A stretch of 64,000 nucleotides of DNA from Mytilisepta virgata (GCA_028015205.1 CM051519.1:81055539-81119538); one strand, 5' to 3'. Shown: positions 12,101 through 27,700, counted from the stretch's first letter. Numbers and translations are program-made. Notes: generated by a model from the sequence alone, not told the origin.

Positions 12101-15100
12101 AATGTTTAGAGATTCTCCTTTCCCTCCTTTTTATGTTATATTTTTCTCTAAACTTTATGTTTCCATCGTCTGGCAGATAAGGGTAGGTATACACATCTAT
12201 AACAAAACCCTTGGTCTGGTAAATGTATAATAAACACAGGTGTCAAAAATTAATCTGTCCATTACCTTACAACAATTCAAGCGAATCTCCTATATATTAC
12301 GTTTGAAACAACAACTTGTTGATTAACATGTGAATAATTAAATGTACACGTGTATAAAACATTTTAATCCAAAGGATATTGAGTTTTTTGTAATAAATAT
12401 CTGTATTTAAAAATCACAATGTTTTTTTTATATTAATACAATGCATTGAAGAATTACGCAATTAAGGAAAAAACTAGTGTTGACAAAGTATTGTGTATTA
12501 ATTTATAATTTCGAAATTATAGTTTTGAAGGGTAGGCAATGTTTTAATATTTAAAGTTCTGAAAATCCACTTAAGACCTTCAGCATCTATTCCATATTAC
12601 ATGTAGATTTATATAATTACCGGTAACACAATCATACTCTGAAATCACGCTTTAATCATAAGCTAACAATTAACCCCTTCAGTTTGAGTAACAGGTGTGT
12701 TGTAAGGAAGAAATACATGTTAATAAACAAAATTATTTTTTCTTTTATTTCATACCGTATAAAATAGTGTACCTTTCAAAAATTAGAATGAACTGCACAC
12801 TTTGCATATTTTTTTTAATGAGAATTAATATTTAGGGATTCTCCTTTCCCTCTTTGTAGATTTTTATTTCTAGGTATATTTTTCTCTAAACTTTATGTTT
12901 CAATCTTCCACAATACCAAACAGCTTGACGTCTGGCAAATGAAGGAAGGTATACACACCTACATGTATAACAAAACCTTGAACACAGGGGTCAAAAATTA
13001 ATCTGCCTTTACCTTATAACAATGCAGTGAATCTACTATATATTACATTTGAAACAACAACTAGTTGATTAACATGTGAATAATTAAATGTACACATGTA
13101 TAAAACATTTTTATCAAAAGGATAATGAGCCTTTTCTAATAATTATCTGTATTTAAAAATCGCAATGTTTTTATATATTAATACAGAAATGCATTCGTTG
13201 AAGAATTGCGCAATTAAGGAAAAACTAGCGTTGACAAAGTATTTTTCGTGTGTTTTTATAATTTGAAAATTATAGTTCTGAAGGGTAGGCAATGTTTTAA
13301 TATTTAAAATTCACTATAGATCTTCTATGACTATTTATTCCATACTATATGTATAAAATTACTGGTAACACAATGTTACTCTGAAACCACGCTTTAATCG
13401 TAAGCTGATAATTAACACCTTCAATTTGGAATAACAGGTGTGTTGTCAGGAAGAAATACTTTTAATAAACAAAATTATATGAAAACTCACTGCAAATACG
13501 CAGTATTTGGACATTCCAAATGAGAAAGTATACCTAGTTGTATTTACGATTGACACTGACATTCTCGGAAACGTTTTTTTTTTTTTTTTTCTCAGAAACT
13601 TTTTTTTTTTTTTCTTCTTAGAAACGTAACTCACCTGAACAAGAAAAATAATTAGTATGTAGCTACATGTGTAATCAGTGCACTTTATTAAAAATAAATA
13701 ATTGATCATAATTACATTGAAAACAATTGAAGCAATGAACTCTGTTGTTACCGGCGTTTAAGGTAACAATGGATAAATTACTAATACCGCAGACGCCAGA
13801 ATAAACAATGACACATTTTTATGACACACCTGAACACCTGTGGTGTTTACCCCCAAAAAATATCCGATTTTAAACGTAAAAAAAACGGGATTGTTAAAAC
13901 AATAATCGCTTTAAAAATACGTTCAAATTGATAATATTCGTCCAGTTAACCCATATGTTTTTGCGTCCGTGATCGTATCTAAACTTTATGTTTCCGTCGT
14001 ATGGAAGATAAAGGTAGGTATGCACCTACATCTATAACAAAAACCTGTCAGATAATAAACACAGGAGTAAAAAATTAATCTGTCAATTACCTTACAATGA
14101 CTATTTATTCCATACTAGATATATATAATTACTGGTAACACAATCATACTCTGAAACCACGCTTTAATCGTAAGCTGATAATTAACACCTTCAATTTGAA
14201 ATAACAGGTGTGTGGTCAGGAAGAAATACTTTTAACAAACAAAATTATATAAACACTCCCTTCAGGAACTACCCAGTATTTGGACATTCCAAATGAGAAA
14301 GTATACGTACATGAATTACATACATGTATTCACAACACATAAGAAGATGTATTTACGATTGACACTGACATTCTCAGAAACGTAACTCACCTGAACAAGA
14401 AAAATAATTAGTATGTAGCTAATCAGTGCAGCACTTTATTATAAATAAATAATTGATCATAATTACATTGAAAACAATTGAAGCAATGGACTCTGTTGTT
14501 ATTGGCGTTAAAGGTAACAATAGATAAATTACTAATACCGCAGACGCCAGAATAAACAATGACACATTTTTATGACACACCTGAACACCTGTTGTGTTTA
14601 CCCTCATAAAATATCCGATTTTAAACATAAAAAAACTTGGGATTGTTAACACAATAATCTCTTTAAAAATACGTTCAAATTGATCAAATTCGTCCAGTTA
14701 ACCCATATATTTTTGCGTCCGCGATTGTACCAATCTGCCCACCGTGGTTTTCCTTGTTCAGTGAGAAGTGCCCTTGAAGGGAAACGGGATTTAGAGGAAG
14801 AAACACTGGCTGTACTGTACCCTTTGAAATGTTCTAAAATTTTGCAGATTTGATGATGGCAACATCCTCTACAAACAGTACTCTTTCAGTTCAGATCCTG
14901 CCGTGCACCCAATGGCTGGTGTTGCTCAAAGTTGCCAACTGATGGGAAATCACCTTTCGGTCTTTTGCTCAGGGACTATTATGTGAATTATGGCATGTGT
15001 GTACATTAAATAAGTGCTTAGCTCGATAGTACAAGCCACTTGCATTTAACAGTTCCATCCTGTGTTCCAGTGGATAGACTATTTACCAATGAATTCTGGT

Positions 15101-15683
15101 ATATTATGAAGTGTTTTTATTGAGATCAATTGTCTAAGTCAAGGCCACCTTAACATTTTGCATTTCTTTAACAGCTTGTGGATACAACAGAGGTTATGTT
15201 TTCAAATGGGCTAATTTAAGCCAGGTGAACGATACAAGCCTCAGGTGATTCTCTAGTTTATCTTGTTATTTCTTTCCATATTCAAATGATCATTTATTTA
15301 CTGGTATATAAATTTTAAAGTGATTTAGAATTGATGACTAAAATGTATTTTCCAATTTTGAGATTTGTATTTGTAAGTTTTTCATTTCAGAATCAATGTC
15401 GGTTCTTAGAAACACAATATGCCACACTAGTGCTGACAGGTTACAGATCCTTAATCTGAGAGATAAACTAATTAGAATGGGTAAGTCAAACTCAAATGTT
15501 TGCAAAGAAAAAAAAAACAAGTTCAATCAATGTCAACATTTAATATTATATAGAAATAGAAAGAAACTGCTTAAAATTAAGGTTACAAAATTTATGTGCT
15601 TTACCTGCAGTAACAAAAATACTAATAAAAGTCCCATCACATCAGAAACCAGTATGAAAAAATCTGTACAAAAAGGATGTGCA

Positions 15684-15715
<32 letters not shown>

Positions 15716-18700
15716 ATATAATCAGTACTCTGACATTGAATAATATTGTCTGGAAGAAAAAAAGAGTATAAAAGACTTCATAAACAAGATACCCCTTCAG
15801 TATGTGATAACAAAACTAGTAGATGAATATTTGTTCTTCAGTTATGTCAAAAATATGAGCTGTATATAATCTATATGCAAAGTGGAAATATGAAGATTGC
15901 ACAACTATCATAATTTTCAATATATAACTTTTTCTATATAAACTATCCTTCATGGGTGAAAATTTTCTGGATTTCCAGATTTTTTGGGTGCTCTCAGGCC
16001 ATTTTTGTGATTTGAGCAAATCCGTTGAGAAAATTTTTAAGGGGGGCGGGGGGGGGGGGGGGGGGGGGGGGGGTCAAAATCGTGATCAGTTACTGTACTG
16101 TAGTTAGGTTAAGTTTACGACAGTCAAGGTAGATAATTAAAGCCTATTACAACATGCCGTAAATAAGTCTAACATGGTAAAAATGCCATGTGGTTCCTAA
16201 CTGAAACTGCATTTGATAAATCACCAGAAGAAAAACTTTTTTCTTCACTTTAGTTGAGCTGTTTGCCATCATTTGGTGTCTGTTATCTATTTTTGATTTT
16301 AAGAGTCCACAAAAGGGTTTCCACTTGAATTTAAATGAAAGCTATAATAAAACTGTCTTTCCGATTTGGGTAATAATTGTAAAAAGGAAGTGTCAGATGT
16401 TTGTCCTGGACCATTCTAAAAACTTGGACCAATTTTGGACCTTAAGCGGCCTCCCAAAACCCATCGCCAAAATTTTCAGGATTTTTAAAATTTTTCACTT
16501 TCACCCATGATCCTTTATTTGGTTCCAATAAAACCGGTTTAACCCCACCACTGTTCAGTGTCTGTGCCAAGTCAGAGTATGCTGACTTTCTATTGTGTTT
16601 ATGTTTTGTGCTCTTTGATGTTATTTTTTGTCCAGGGTGGTTCACTTTTGACAAAATAATTAGAAAATTGTTGTTTTATAGGGATGAAGAAAACAGCAAA
16701 TTTAAAATCCAAGGCATTTGTTGGGTCCTGTATGGATATGTGTCCAGAAAAAGAAAGATATGACCGAGAGGAAAAACGTAGGCTACATGTATACGAAATT
16801 ATTAATCCTGGTAGTCAGGTATGACTAAATTATGTTCATATTAAACCTTAACATTGACCCTTTAAAAAAGATTTGACTTGAGTGGCAAATGAATATTTTG
16901 TTTCCCATTAAAATCAGATATTATAAAAACAAAAAGACATTTGATGTGACCGTTTCTTTATATTGGAAAATTTTCATGGTAGAATTACATTTGTAATATG
17001 CTGTTGGCGTGGCCGATGAAGCGAGCCTAGCAATAGCCCTTTCCAGAAACTCATTTCAGGTATCACAATTCTGACTCCAAAATAATTTTAAGCAAGTTAT
17101 TTCCCTTACCTTAGTTACCCGTTTCCAGCGAACTAAACTATTTCTAGCCTTGGTATGCAGGACAATATGGCTGCCCCCATTAAACAAAGACTTTTCTAAA
17201 TGACCCATATGTAGAAAATGCATATGCTCCTATATTGCTCGCTGCACTCGCTATAACTACTAACCATGTTAGATAGGTGACTTTTTAAAAAAAGTTAAAT
17301 TAAAACATAAAATTTTTGGTAAGGGGGAATAATAAGCATGATACTAAAGGCATGTTTAAATTAAACTAAAACACTATCATTTCATTGTCTGCTATTGTCA
17401 ATTCTTTCAACTTTTTTCTTTTTGAAGCATTTAAATCTTTACTTATTTATGTTATAAATAACTTGATGATTTGAATACATAAAACATACTTTGTCTGTTT
17501 CTGTAGAATCCTCAGGTAGATCACAGCAGAGCAGTAAAAGAATACAGCAGATCATCAGCTGATCAGGTAAGTATTTGTCTTATGATTAATTGAAACTATT
17601 GAATATTGTAAATATTCCACTCATTATCAAATAAATATGACTGCAGCAAGAAAATGAGTCAATTATGATGTGTGATCAAAATTAGAATATTGATCAAAAT
17701 CACATTTCTAAATAGTTATTATAGAGATCAGAGGCAAATTAATCATGGGTTTTCCATAAATTTTGATGTCGATTCCTAAGAAAATAATAAAAATGAAAAT
17801 GGTTTACTTTGAAGCTTAATTCCTGCTTGAATTATGAATTTAAATTTGACATTTTGTATTTAATTCTACATGTTTGCTTAATGTTAATTGATACGACTAC
17901 AGAAATTTATATATGGCTAGTTCTTTAACTGAGAAACCTGATAATTCTTATAAGTCAGACTTTAAGCATTGATAATGTATTTGACAAAATACCAGCTTTT
18001 CCCTTTTGGAATTTGAATTTGACCTCAGAATGCATAGATGTTTTTCAATAAATGGAGATATTTGTTATAATGAGAACAGAGCCATAGTAGTAGAAAAAAT
18101 GTCCATGTGTGTTGATATTTTTCAGGAAGAACCATTACCACATGAGTTGCGTCCCTTGCCTAGTTTAATTAAAACCATGAACTATTTACTTAGTGAGATA
18201 GCTGACCGAGGTGAAGATGGGAAATGGGGAGAATGGTTTGATTTTCTGTGGGATAGAACAAGGGGAATTAGAAAGGTATTTATAGGATTTATGAAAGAAT
18301 TAAATTTAATTAGATGAAACTTTAATGTGAGAAAGTTTGCACAGAAAAAGTAGCTATATGTTGCTATGTGGCATATTATATATACAGAAATCACCCAGTC
18401 TGTCTGTCTATCAAAACTCACCGATGGAATTCAAAGTAACTTGACCCAAAGGAAGTACACTATATGAAGAAACTGTTGAACAAGTCTTGTCTACTATCTT
18501 GAAAGAGAGATAATTAGACTTGAGCATTAATTTTGATCCATCATGGTGTTTACCTTGTCAGTGCATCTCTGCCTAAAAAGTGTAATGGAAGTCGGTGGAA
18601 ATTTACACAAAGGTAGTATGACATTGTAAGGTATACATAAAGCAAAATAATTATTGCCAGACATCCTCAAGGGATAGTTGGACTTGTGATTTGCTGCTAG

Positions 18701-21700
18701 CCAATATTTTAAGGAATAGTAAATTGGAGTGATGATTTCATTTTGTGAGCTTGCTGACAGTACCTTACGTCTATAGTAGGCCCAATACCAGTTTATAATA
18801 CCAGTTCAACCATATAAAGGCTGATATAATTGTAGATGTAGTAGATATCATGTGTGCGGGGTTACAATCATGATTTTGATGACAACCGTACCATTGAAAG
18901 TCAGTTCCTTCCAATAAATATTTCAACTATTTAGAACTTACCTGAAATTTTTAAATAATTTTGTACTTTTTGTTTTACAGGACATAACCCAACAACAGCT
19001 GACTACACCAGACAGTGCTGAACTTCTGGAGAAATGTGTCAGATTTCACATTTTTTGTAGTGAACGATTATGTGAGGAAGACATGCACTCGTTTGACATT
19101 AAAATAAACAATGAGAATATGACTAAATGTTTACAGACACTCAAAGAATTCTATCATGATTTAGAAAAGAAACAGAATACATTCTGTAGGAATGAAGCTG
19201 AGATGAGAAGTTATATGGTTCTGATGAATTTAAATGAAGGTGATATTCTGAGGTAAGATGGCAAAAAAAAATATCTTGTAATTTTATTAGAATGTAAAAG
19301 GTTATATCTTTAATGCTTGAATAAAGTTTAGTTAAAGAAGAAAAAAAAACTTATAAAAATTTATTTTGAAAAAAAAAATCTAAAAATTATTATAAGCAAT
19401 ATAGAATTATAATACAGGTTTTTTGGTAGATATTATTTATAGATTTGAAGTTTTGTAATTGTTCACTAGCTTGTTATAATGCAGGTTGACCCCACATAAA
19501 TTGCAGAAGTTGTTTTATAGTAGATATTAAAAATATTAACTCTTAGTACACTTAAACATCAGATTAATGATTTAAAGATTTAATAATACCAGTATATGAA
19601 GATGTAGCAGTATGGGGTAACTATAAGTATCAGTGATACAACATGCCATGGATTCGAACCTGAGAGTTGATATATTACTTATACAAGTTGTGGGGTTTTA
19701 GATAAAACTACATCCCACACCACAAGACAACAGCTAAATGACCTTGGAAACACACTGTGTTAAAAATTTGAGAAAACAAACAACAAATTCCAAATAAACA
19801 CATTATTTCATATAATGTAGGTGTAACAATAAGTAGATAAGAGATAATCATTGCTTATTTTCAAGTATCTTAATTTGAAATCTGTCAAAGAAAAATTTGG
19901 AATTTTTTCAAGAATTAACTGAAGTATTTTATTACAGAGAAACCCAGCAGTTGCGTCATGATGTGAGAAGTTCAAATTATATCAACTTTGCTGTTCAGGT
20001 TCACTTGGCTTTGAACAGTAACAACTTTGTAAGATTCTTCAAGTTGGTTAAGAATGCCTCTTTTCTACAAGCTTGTATCATGCACAGGTGTGTAAATAAC
20101 TATGTTTATCACAGTAACTACTCTGTTGACCATATTGTTACATTTAAAACTTTTTTCATTTGTTAACTGAAATTATTTTGATTAAACTGGGTCTGGACCT
20201 GCATCGCAGCATGCAATTCATTGATCAGCAAACAGGATGTGACCACGACGGATTAAAAAATTGCTTATATGCTACAACTCAACATTACAAAGCTGCAGAC
20301 AAAATAAATCATTCCCTTTTGTAGAACCTAAGAAAATTTTCATGAAATTTTTTCTAGTGTTTTGAATATTGTTGAATTTTTAACTATTAGAAAACAGGAA
20401 GTGACTGCATGACAGATCCAAAAATTGCTTACACGCTTTACCATAACATTATGAAGCTGCAGACAAAGTATAAAATCATTCCCGTCTGTAAAAGCAAAGA
20501 AAAATTTCACAAAATTTTTCTAGTGTTTTGAGTATTGTTGAATTTTTAACTATCGGCAAACAGGAAGTGGCTGCACGAAAGATCCAAAAATTGCTTACAC
20601 ACTACAGCTCAACATTATGAATCTACAGGCAAAGTATAAAATCATTCCCTTCTGTAGAAGCCAAGAAACTTTGACGAAATTTCCTACCCAAGGTCTTTTG
20701 AACAGACAGAGTGAAGCGGTTACTAGACCTGCTTTCACCATTGGCGTCACAAGTAAAAATCTAGTTTTATCTTCCTTGTTGGATTGTTGTTATTATTAAA
20801 GGAAGTTTTATTCACTGACATTTTCTTTTAATTGAATTCAGACAGCAAATGAAAGCCTTTAACAAAATATTTATATGTATCTAGATATCTAAAATCAAGA
20901 AAATAATGTCTGCATCTGTTAATTTCTGTAGATACTACACACAGGTGAGAACAAAGGCTCTGCTGACAGTTATCAAGGCTTACAGACCTAAATCTCATGT
21001 AAGATATAATTAATGTTCTATGAAATATCTGTCTCAGATTTAGAAGGTGGCGGGGTGTGTTCGACTCCAATCTTAATTGACAAGGATTGCCAATTTTCCT
21101 ACCGAAGGTCGGTGGTTCTCTGCGGGTACTCCGGCTTCCTCCACCAATAAAAACTGGCCGCCGTGAAATGGCCAAAATGTGCTGAAAACGGCGTTAAAAC
21201 CCCAACTAAACAAACAAACAAACAGATTTAGAAGACATAAAGTAAAAATTAATGCACCATACACATATTTCAAAAAATCTTTCACATCAGTAGAATTCAA
21301 AGACAAATATTGGAACTCCATATTGTATTGCTCATTTACAATCTTTTTAAAATATTTTAAAATATCATAGCAGATATAAAGAAAAAACAAGCTTAATTAG
21401 TAAAATGGAAATTTTGACAGCATCTGAGTAATACTGTAATGTTTTAAAACATGCTACTTTGCTTAGAAGTAGAAAAATAAGGTGTAGTGGATAAAATCTC
21501 CACACAAAGTTACCTGTAAACAGATTTACTCTTTGTAGATGTGAAGAACCTGTTAATATTTGTAATTAAGATTTGAATACTTTTCTTTTAATTTTTCTCT
21601 TTTAAAATATTTTCCAGTATTCATTAAATGAATTTGTTCGAATCCTTGGATTTGAGAATAAGATTGAGGCCAAATATTTCTGTAAGTTCCATGGACTGAA

Positions 21701-24700
21701 TGTGACAGATGAAATTGTTATACTGGATAAGACAGCTTATGTAAACCCTGAGGAATCATGGCAGCCAAGAAGAGCTCAGAAATTCATAGAAAGTAAATTG
21801 GTCTGTTCTATTGGTGAGGTGAGTACTTAACCAATACCTTGCACTTCAATTATATTGGGAATTTATAAAATAATAGTAAGAAGACATGACTGTAGCTGAA
21901 GTATTGTGGAGCAGCTCTTTATTTTCAGTGCACATAAATCCTGTTTGTCAAGAGGATAATCTGATACCTCAGGCAGTTCTTGTCTTACCCTCATATGTGT
22001 TGAGTTTTTCTTTCCTCATTTGTTCATTATTTTATTTTTGATTATTGACATTTCTTTGTTGTATGTCCGAAAACTTAGATGTAACTTCTGTTAAAAGGTT
22101 ATACTCTTATTGCAGAGACAATGACACTGATACAAACATACATAAATGTTATTATATTTTAAGGTAATAAATGGGGAGCCTTTATCTACATTCACTCTAC
22201 CAACACCATTCAACAGTTTTGACGATAACAACAGATTTATTGGAAATTTAGATGTAAATGTTTCTGGTAAGTATCAAAGTAAAATTCGTAATCACAAAAA
22301 CTTAAAGGCTTTAGAAAGAATTGAAGAATATAATTTTGTTATATATGTGAAAATATATCTAACAACAAAATGATATTGTAAACCCAATTATTGCATATTA
22401 TCATGGAAATCTTTTTTTGTTTTATCCTTATTGGTTGAAATTGTAAAAAATCAGTTTTGAATTTATTGACGATAATGTAAGAATAATCTAATAAATCACA
22501 GTTCAACTTATATTTCATGCTAGGGTAACTCTGATAAAATTTTATGTTAGGATTATATATTTGGGTATATCAGTGATAGTGAAAAAAAAGTTTTATGCTT
22601 AATATGGCTCCATATGTACTACGGTAATTCGGTAAAAAGTTGGTCATTCGACCTATACACCGCACTGACCTATAGTCCAAAAATTACGGTAGTTAACAAG
22701 ATTTTTTTCCACTATTAAAGGACTATTGATAAACCTTTGAAAAATGTATTTTTAATAATTTCAGATGAAAAACTGTCTCAAAAGCGATGTTTCTGTTTTT
22801 TTTTGTCTTTAGGAACTAGTTTAAGAGCGAAATTTCTAAGAGTGGCAAACAACATACCCTATATATTTCATAAATTTGTTTCAAACATTGTCCTGTGGGA
22901 GGTAACAATCTATGTGTGAATTTTATCATTTATAAATAGACATACCAGAAGTGGAGGTAAAACAGGAGAAACCAAGCACCAGTATTCCTCAACCAGAGGT
23001 CAAACAAGAGGTTAAAGTTCAGAAAATTCAGTACACTAATGATGTAAGTTATACAGCCTTTTATGCCCTGCCTGTGATAGCAGCAGGGCATATAGTGTTT
23101 CGATCTGTTTGTCCATCTGTACAACCCGCTTTAGGTTAAGTTTAGATTGAAGCTACTTTAATGGGAAGATGTCATATCAACATGAAACTTTTTCACCACA
23201 TACCTTAAGATGGGATCTGTTCAAAATTTAGGAAATATTCATCGTTTGCCAGAATAACAGGATATACTTTTTATCAGATTGAAAATGAAGGATATGGAGT
23301 ATTTGTCAATCACACAACTATGGTAAAAGTTTAAGAAATATTTTCACAATTAATTTAATACAGAAAACATTGTTTGATGATCAGATATAATATTAATTTT
23401 TTATTGTCAATATCATTCTATTCCACAATTTGGTAGGATATAAAGGATATTGCCAAGCACCTGTTCTGGGAGGTTATTGGAGAACTTTCAAAAGAAGTAT
23501 CAGAGGACCTAATCCAGGGAGCACAGATGATGGCTGCACAGACACAAGGTGTGTCTGATGTAATTGTTGAGGAGGTTGTAACAGAGTATGTGAGGTAAAT
23601 AAAAAATAAGGATATAAGGGAGATAATTATTATAAATCAATTTAAGCTTTATCTTCAAAATATGTAATATATTTTAAGAAATGTCCTGAAGGTTTCTTCC
23701 TAAAACTAAAACCAGCAGCATACTTTTGGTAATGATTTCTTATGTTTTAATGAGATTTTGCATAAGTGTATGATTTGTAGGTTTCTGTCATAATATCTCT
23801 GTATTGAGATTCTGGATGAACATTTGATTGTATAGTTCTATTATGAAATTTTACTTGAATATTGATTATAGATCTCTGTCATAAAATTGTACATGAATGT
23901 TTAATTGTAGATTTTTGTTAATAAAATATTTTTTATGAGGATTTTCATGAATATTTGATTGTAGGTATCAATAGTGAGATTTATGCATTGATTATAGATG
24001 TTTATCATGAGATTTTATTAGAATATTTGATTGTAGGTATCAATAGTGAGATTGATACATTGATTAAAGATGTTTATCGTGAGATTTTATTAGAATATTT
24101 GATAGTAGGTATCAATAATGAGATTTATACATTGATTATAGATTTTTATCATGAGATTTTATTAGAATATTTGATTGTAGGTATCAATAATGAGATTCAT
24201 ACATTGATTATAGATGTTTATCATGAGATTTTATTAGAATATTTGATTGTAGGGATCAATAATGAGATTTATACATTGTTTATAGATGTTTATCATGAGA
24301 TTTTATTAGAATATTTGATTGTAGGTATCAATAATGAGATTTATACATTGATTATAGATGTTTATCGTGAGATTTTATTAGAATATTTGATAGTAGGTAT
24401 CAATAATGAGATTTATACATTGATTATAGATGTTTATCATGAGATTTTATTAGAATATTTGATTGCAGGTATCAATAGTGAGATTTATACATTGATTATA
24501 GATGTTTATCGTGAGATTTTATTAGAATATTTGATTGTAGGTATCAATAATGAGATTTATACATTGATTATAGATGTTTATCATGAGATTTTATTAGAAT
24601 ATTTGATTGCAGGTATCAATAATGAGATTTATACAATGATTATAGATGTTTATCATGAGATTTTATTAGAATATTTGATTGTAGATCTTTGTCACAGTCC

Positions 24701-27700
24701 TACTACTCTGAAGTGACCTTGCTGAAACAGAAGAAAGACAAGGAAATAATGATACAGAGTTCTGCTGTTCATTTAACATCTGAGATTATCAAAGATGTTG
24801 TCGATCAAGAAGTACTCAATTTAGCCACTGCTGAAGTCAGGTTAGTTTTAAACAGGTATACATGTATCATTGTTTGGTAGGGGTATTTGCAAAAAATTCC
24901 AGATGAGAGATGGCAAATTTCAATCTCAATAATTTTATATTGAATGAATAATACCCAAAATATCTTAATGATATTTTTTTGCAGTGAAATTTGATGAATT
25001 TTGGGGTGACATTCCAAACATTTATGAAGAAATAAACTATTTTTATATTTATAAAAAAAGACTGAGTGTTGTTGTTAATGTGTTAGACATCATATACATG
25101 TATTTGATAACTGACGTGCATTACATGTTGTTATTTAATAGAGGAAATGTTTAACCTCAGTATAAAAATAGAATGGAATTTTATTTTTAAAACAAAGTAT
25201 AGTTTATGCAACTTATCTCGTTTTAATATATTATTTCAGAGAGGTAAAAGCACAGTTAAAGAAGGAGCAGATTGAGAGATGTACACTTGATATTTCACAT
25301 GACCTTGTTGACCTGGTTGTCAGGGAGTTATCTGAAGAGGTTGCTGAGGAAGTCTATCAAAAGGATGTTATAGAAAGATTGGAGGAATTAGAGGATATAT
25401 GTCAATGTATTGAGCTTCAGCGAGCCGGAACCTACCTTCAAAGATGGAAGAAGGAATACTCTGCTCGTGTAAAATTAAAACGATCGATGTTAGAGTTTCC
25501 ACCATCAGTTGGTATGGAGAGTAATTACGATCAAGTTAAGAAGTTGATTCCTGTTCGACAAAATGATATGTGTGATAACAATGGATTTTATATAAATAAA
25601 ATGGCAAAGTTGAAGGTAGATATGCCTGATAGAGATTTGACTGGGAGATGGGTTGTCGATCGTATGTTAAGTGCACATGAACTCTACAGAAAAATATGCC
25701 ATTTTAAGGCATGGCAGCCATTAGACATTGCAGCTATAGCAGGGTCACATCTACAGAAACATTGCACAGGTATGAAGAATTTCATGGAAGTTTTTCTGAA
25801 TGGACTTGTTTAATGATTCCTACAACTAAATGGTGATTACATTTCTAGATTTTCATGTTATTCAATGTTTATCCCACCATTAAGTCCCATTCAATTTTCT
25901 TGTTAAAATATTGTTGGAATCAAATTATTTTGTGTTGAATATCAGTTGAAAAATTAAAAAAAAAAAAAAAATAAAACCAGTTGACATTTATATGAAAATG
26001 AAGGAATCTGTTGTATGCATCAGTTAGATAAAATATTTTGATTAAGCTTGTATTTTTTCTACAGGTACTAAATCCAGAACCATTTATTGGAAACTTGTGT
26101 TGTCATTACCTGATATAAGTCAATGCCAGGATCCCGAAGATAAAGAAGTGACAGGATTACTCAATAAATGGTTAAGGTCAAAGTTCACAAAAGGAAAAGA
26201 TGAAATGTCTCCAAAGTCTGTTGAAGAGGTTAGTTTACTATGAACTTTTACATACCAATCAAAAGAAAATATTCAGATAAGGAAAATATGGTAATTTTAT
26301 TATCATTTCTGGATTTTAATACTAGATGCCTAGATATTACATGACTGTTTTTCATGGTTTAAATATAGATTCTCTTTCAGGTACGAGTGAGTTATGGAAT
26401 TTCTCCAACATAGATTTTTTATTTTCAACACACAAGCTTTAGCATAATTACTCTCCATTACAACTGATGCTGAAATTACAGAATGTGTCAAAAACCGGAA
26501 ATTGGGAAGAATCCTATATTTTAGATATATAGAGACTAAAATGGTCAAAATCCAGAAATCTGGCTAATTCTGGAACACTTTCAGGCATGCACTATGTTAA
26601 AGTATGATTCATTTTGTTGTCATTTTAGGATATGATAAGTCTCTATAGAACACAGCTTCCATACAAACATGGTAACAAAGTCCGGGATTTGGGTGTATGT
26701 ATAAGGTTGGCTGAAAATGAAGATTTGTGTCACAGTGACCTACTTGGTTCAAGTGGATTTATATTTGTTTTACCTCCTGGAATGACAGATGATTTAACAT
26801 CAGTATGTATTGGTTTCCTTGATAACGTGTTTGAAAAATATACTTCTGTTATTCTTAACATCTGTAATTAGTGTTATTAAAGTATTGTATATTTTGGAAA
26901 TAATGAATGATTAATAGTAGAAACTTGGTCGAAGAAAGTTGGTTTTTATTGGAATTTTAAAATTCGGAATTGAAGTACTTTATATAAATATACTGAAGTA
27001 ATTTTGAAGCAGAACATTTTCTCTTTGATTTATCTGATTTAGGATTTACAGAATTTTCACTGCAATTCTTGTCAGTCAGTTTTTTTTTTTTTTTTTTTTG
27101 GTGGAGAAAGCTGGAGAAAACTCACAAAAATCTGGCAGGAAAACTCAATAGCTGTCAATTATGCTTAGAGTCAAACACACCTTCATATGAATTTGATTCA
27201 AGTTCAGAACTTAAGTACCTGTAATAATAGGCTGGTAATCATTACAACAAACTTATTATTGATTAATTTTACATTGAGTTTTAATTTAGGAATTATATTT
27301 TATTTGTTTTTTACTAGAGATATTGGGCTGATGCCAGAACAAGGCTTCAGACACTATTACAACTCAAACCATCATGTCCAGCTGTACCATTGGTTGTCAT
27401 GGTACCACTCTCAGCCAATGAGGAATTAGATGACTTGATTAACAGTGGACTAGATTTACCTGCATACCTGGACGAAGAATTAGTGTCTAGCATATTTCTC
27501 AGAACCGTTGAGCTTCGGGATCATGGAATATTAGATGTTACACAGCCAGAACACACTGAAGAGGTAAGTGATCATTTCAAAAAAGGAACAAATTTGTTTA
27601 AAATCTTTGGTAAGGCAACAATAAACCAATGGTAAAAACATTTAATTTACATTCTGAAATATCAAGAGATAATGTCAGATAACAGTTGTTGATATATTGT

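Larger units (their letters stand above)
10531..15262. mobile_element. TAGCTCACC-ended element split by a 3.7-kb nested insertion
   Basis: Left end TTTAGCTCACCTGGCATA at 10531 and right end CCAGGTGAACGATACAAGCC at 15221-15240. Core units with TTCTCCTCTGAAACTAC and GATGAACAACATGGTC occur at 10619-11030 and resume at about 14735-15200. The break is filled by a short hairpin and a composite satellite (11036-14730). It occupies nearly all of the intron between exons 6 and 7. Confidence 0.55.

Noticed and set aside
23955..24716. 253-codon open frame of 24-residue repeats
   Set aside because: It is the translation of an indel-free 72-bp intronic satellite and runs into exon 18 in the wrong frame; the repeat period being divisible by three explains the openness.
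26445..26475. Inverted partial copy of exon 19 (CATCAGTTG..ATGGAGAGTAATTA)
   Set aside because: About 24 of 27 bases match 25502-25530 on the opposite strand, but similarity stops at once on both sides and the intron sequence looks like an interspersed repeat; probably chance.
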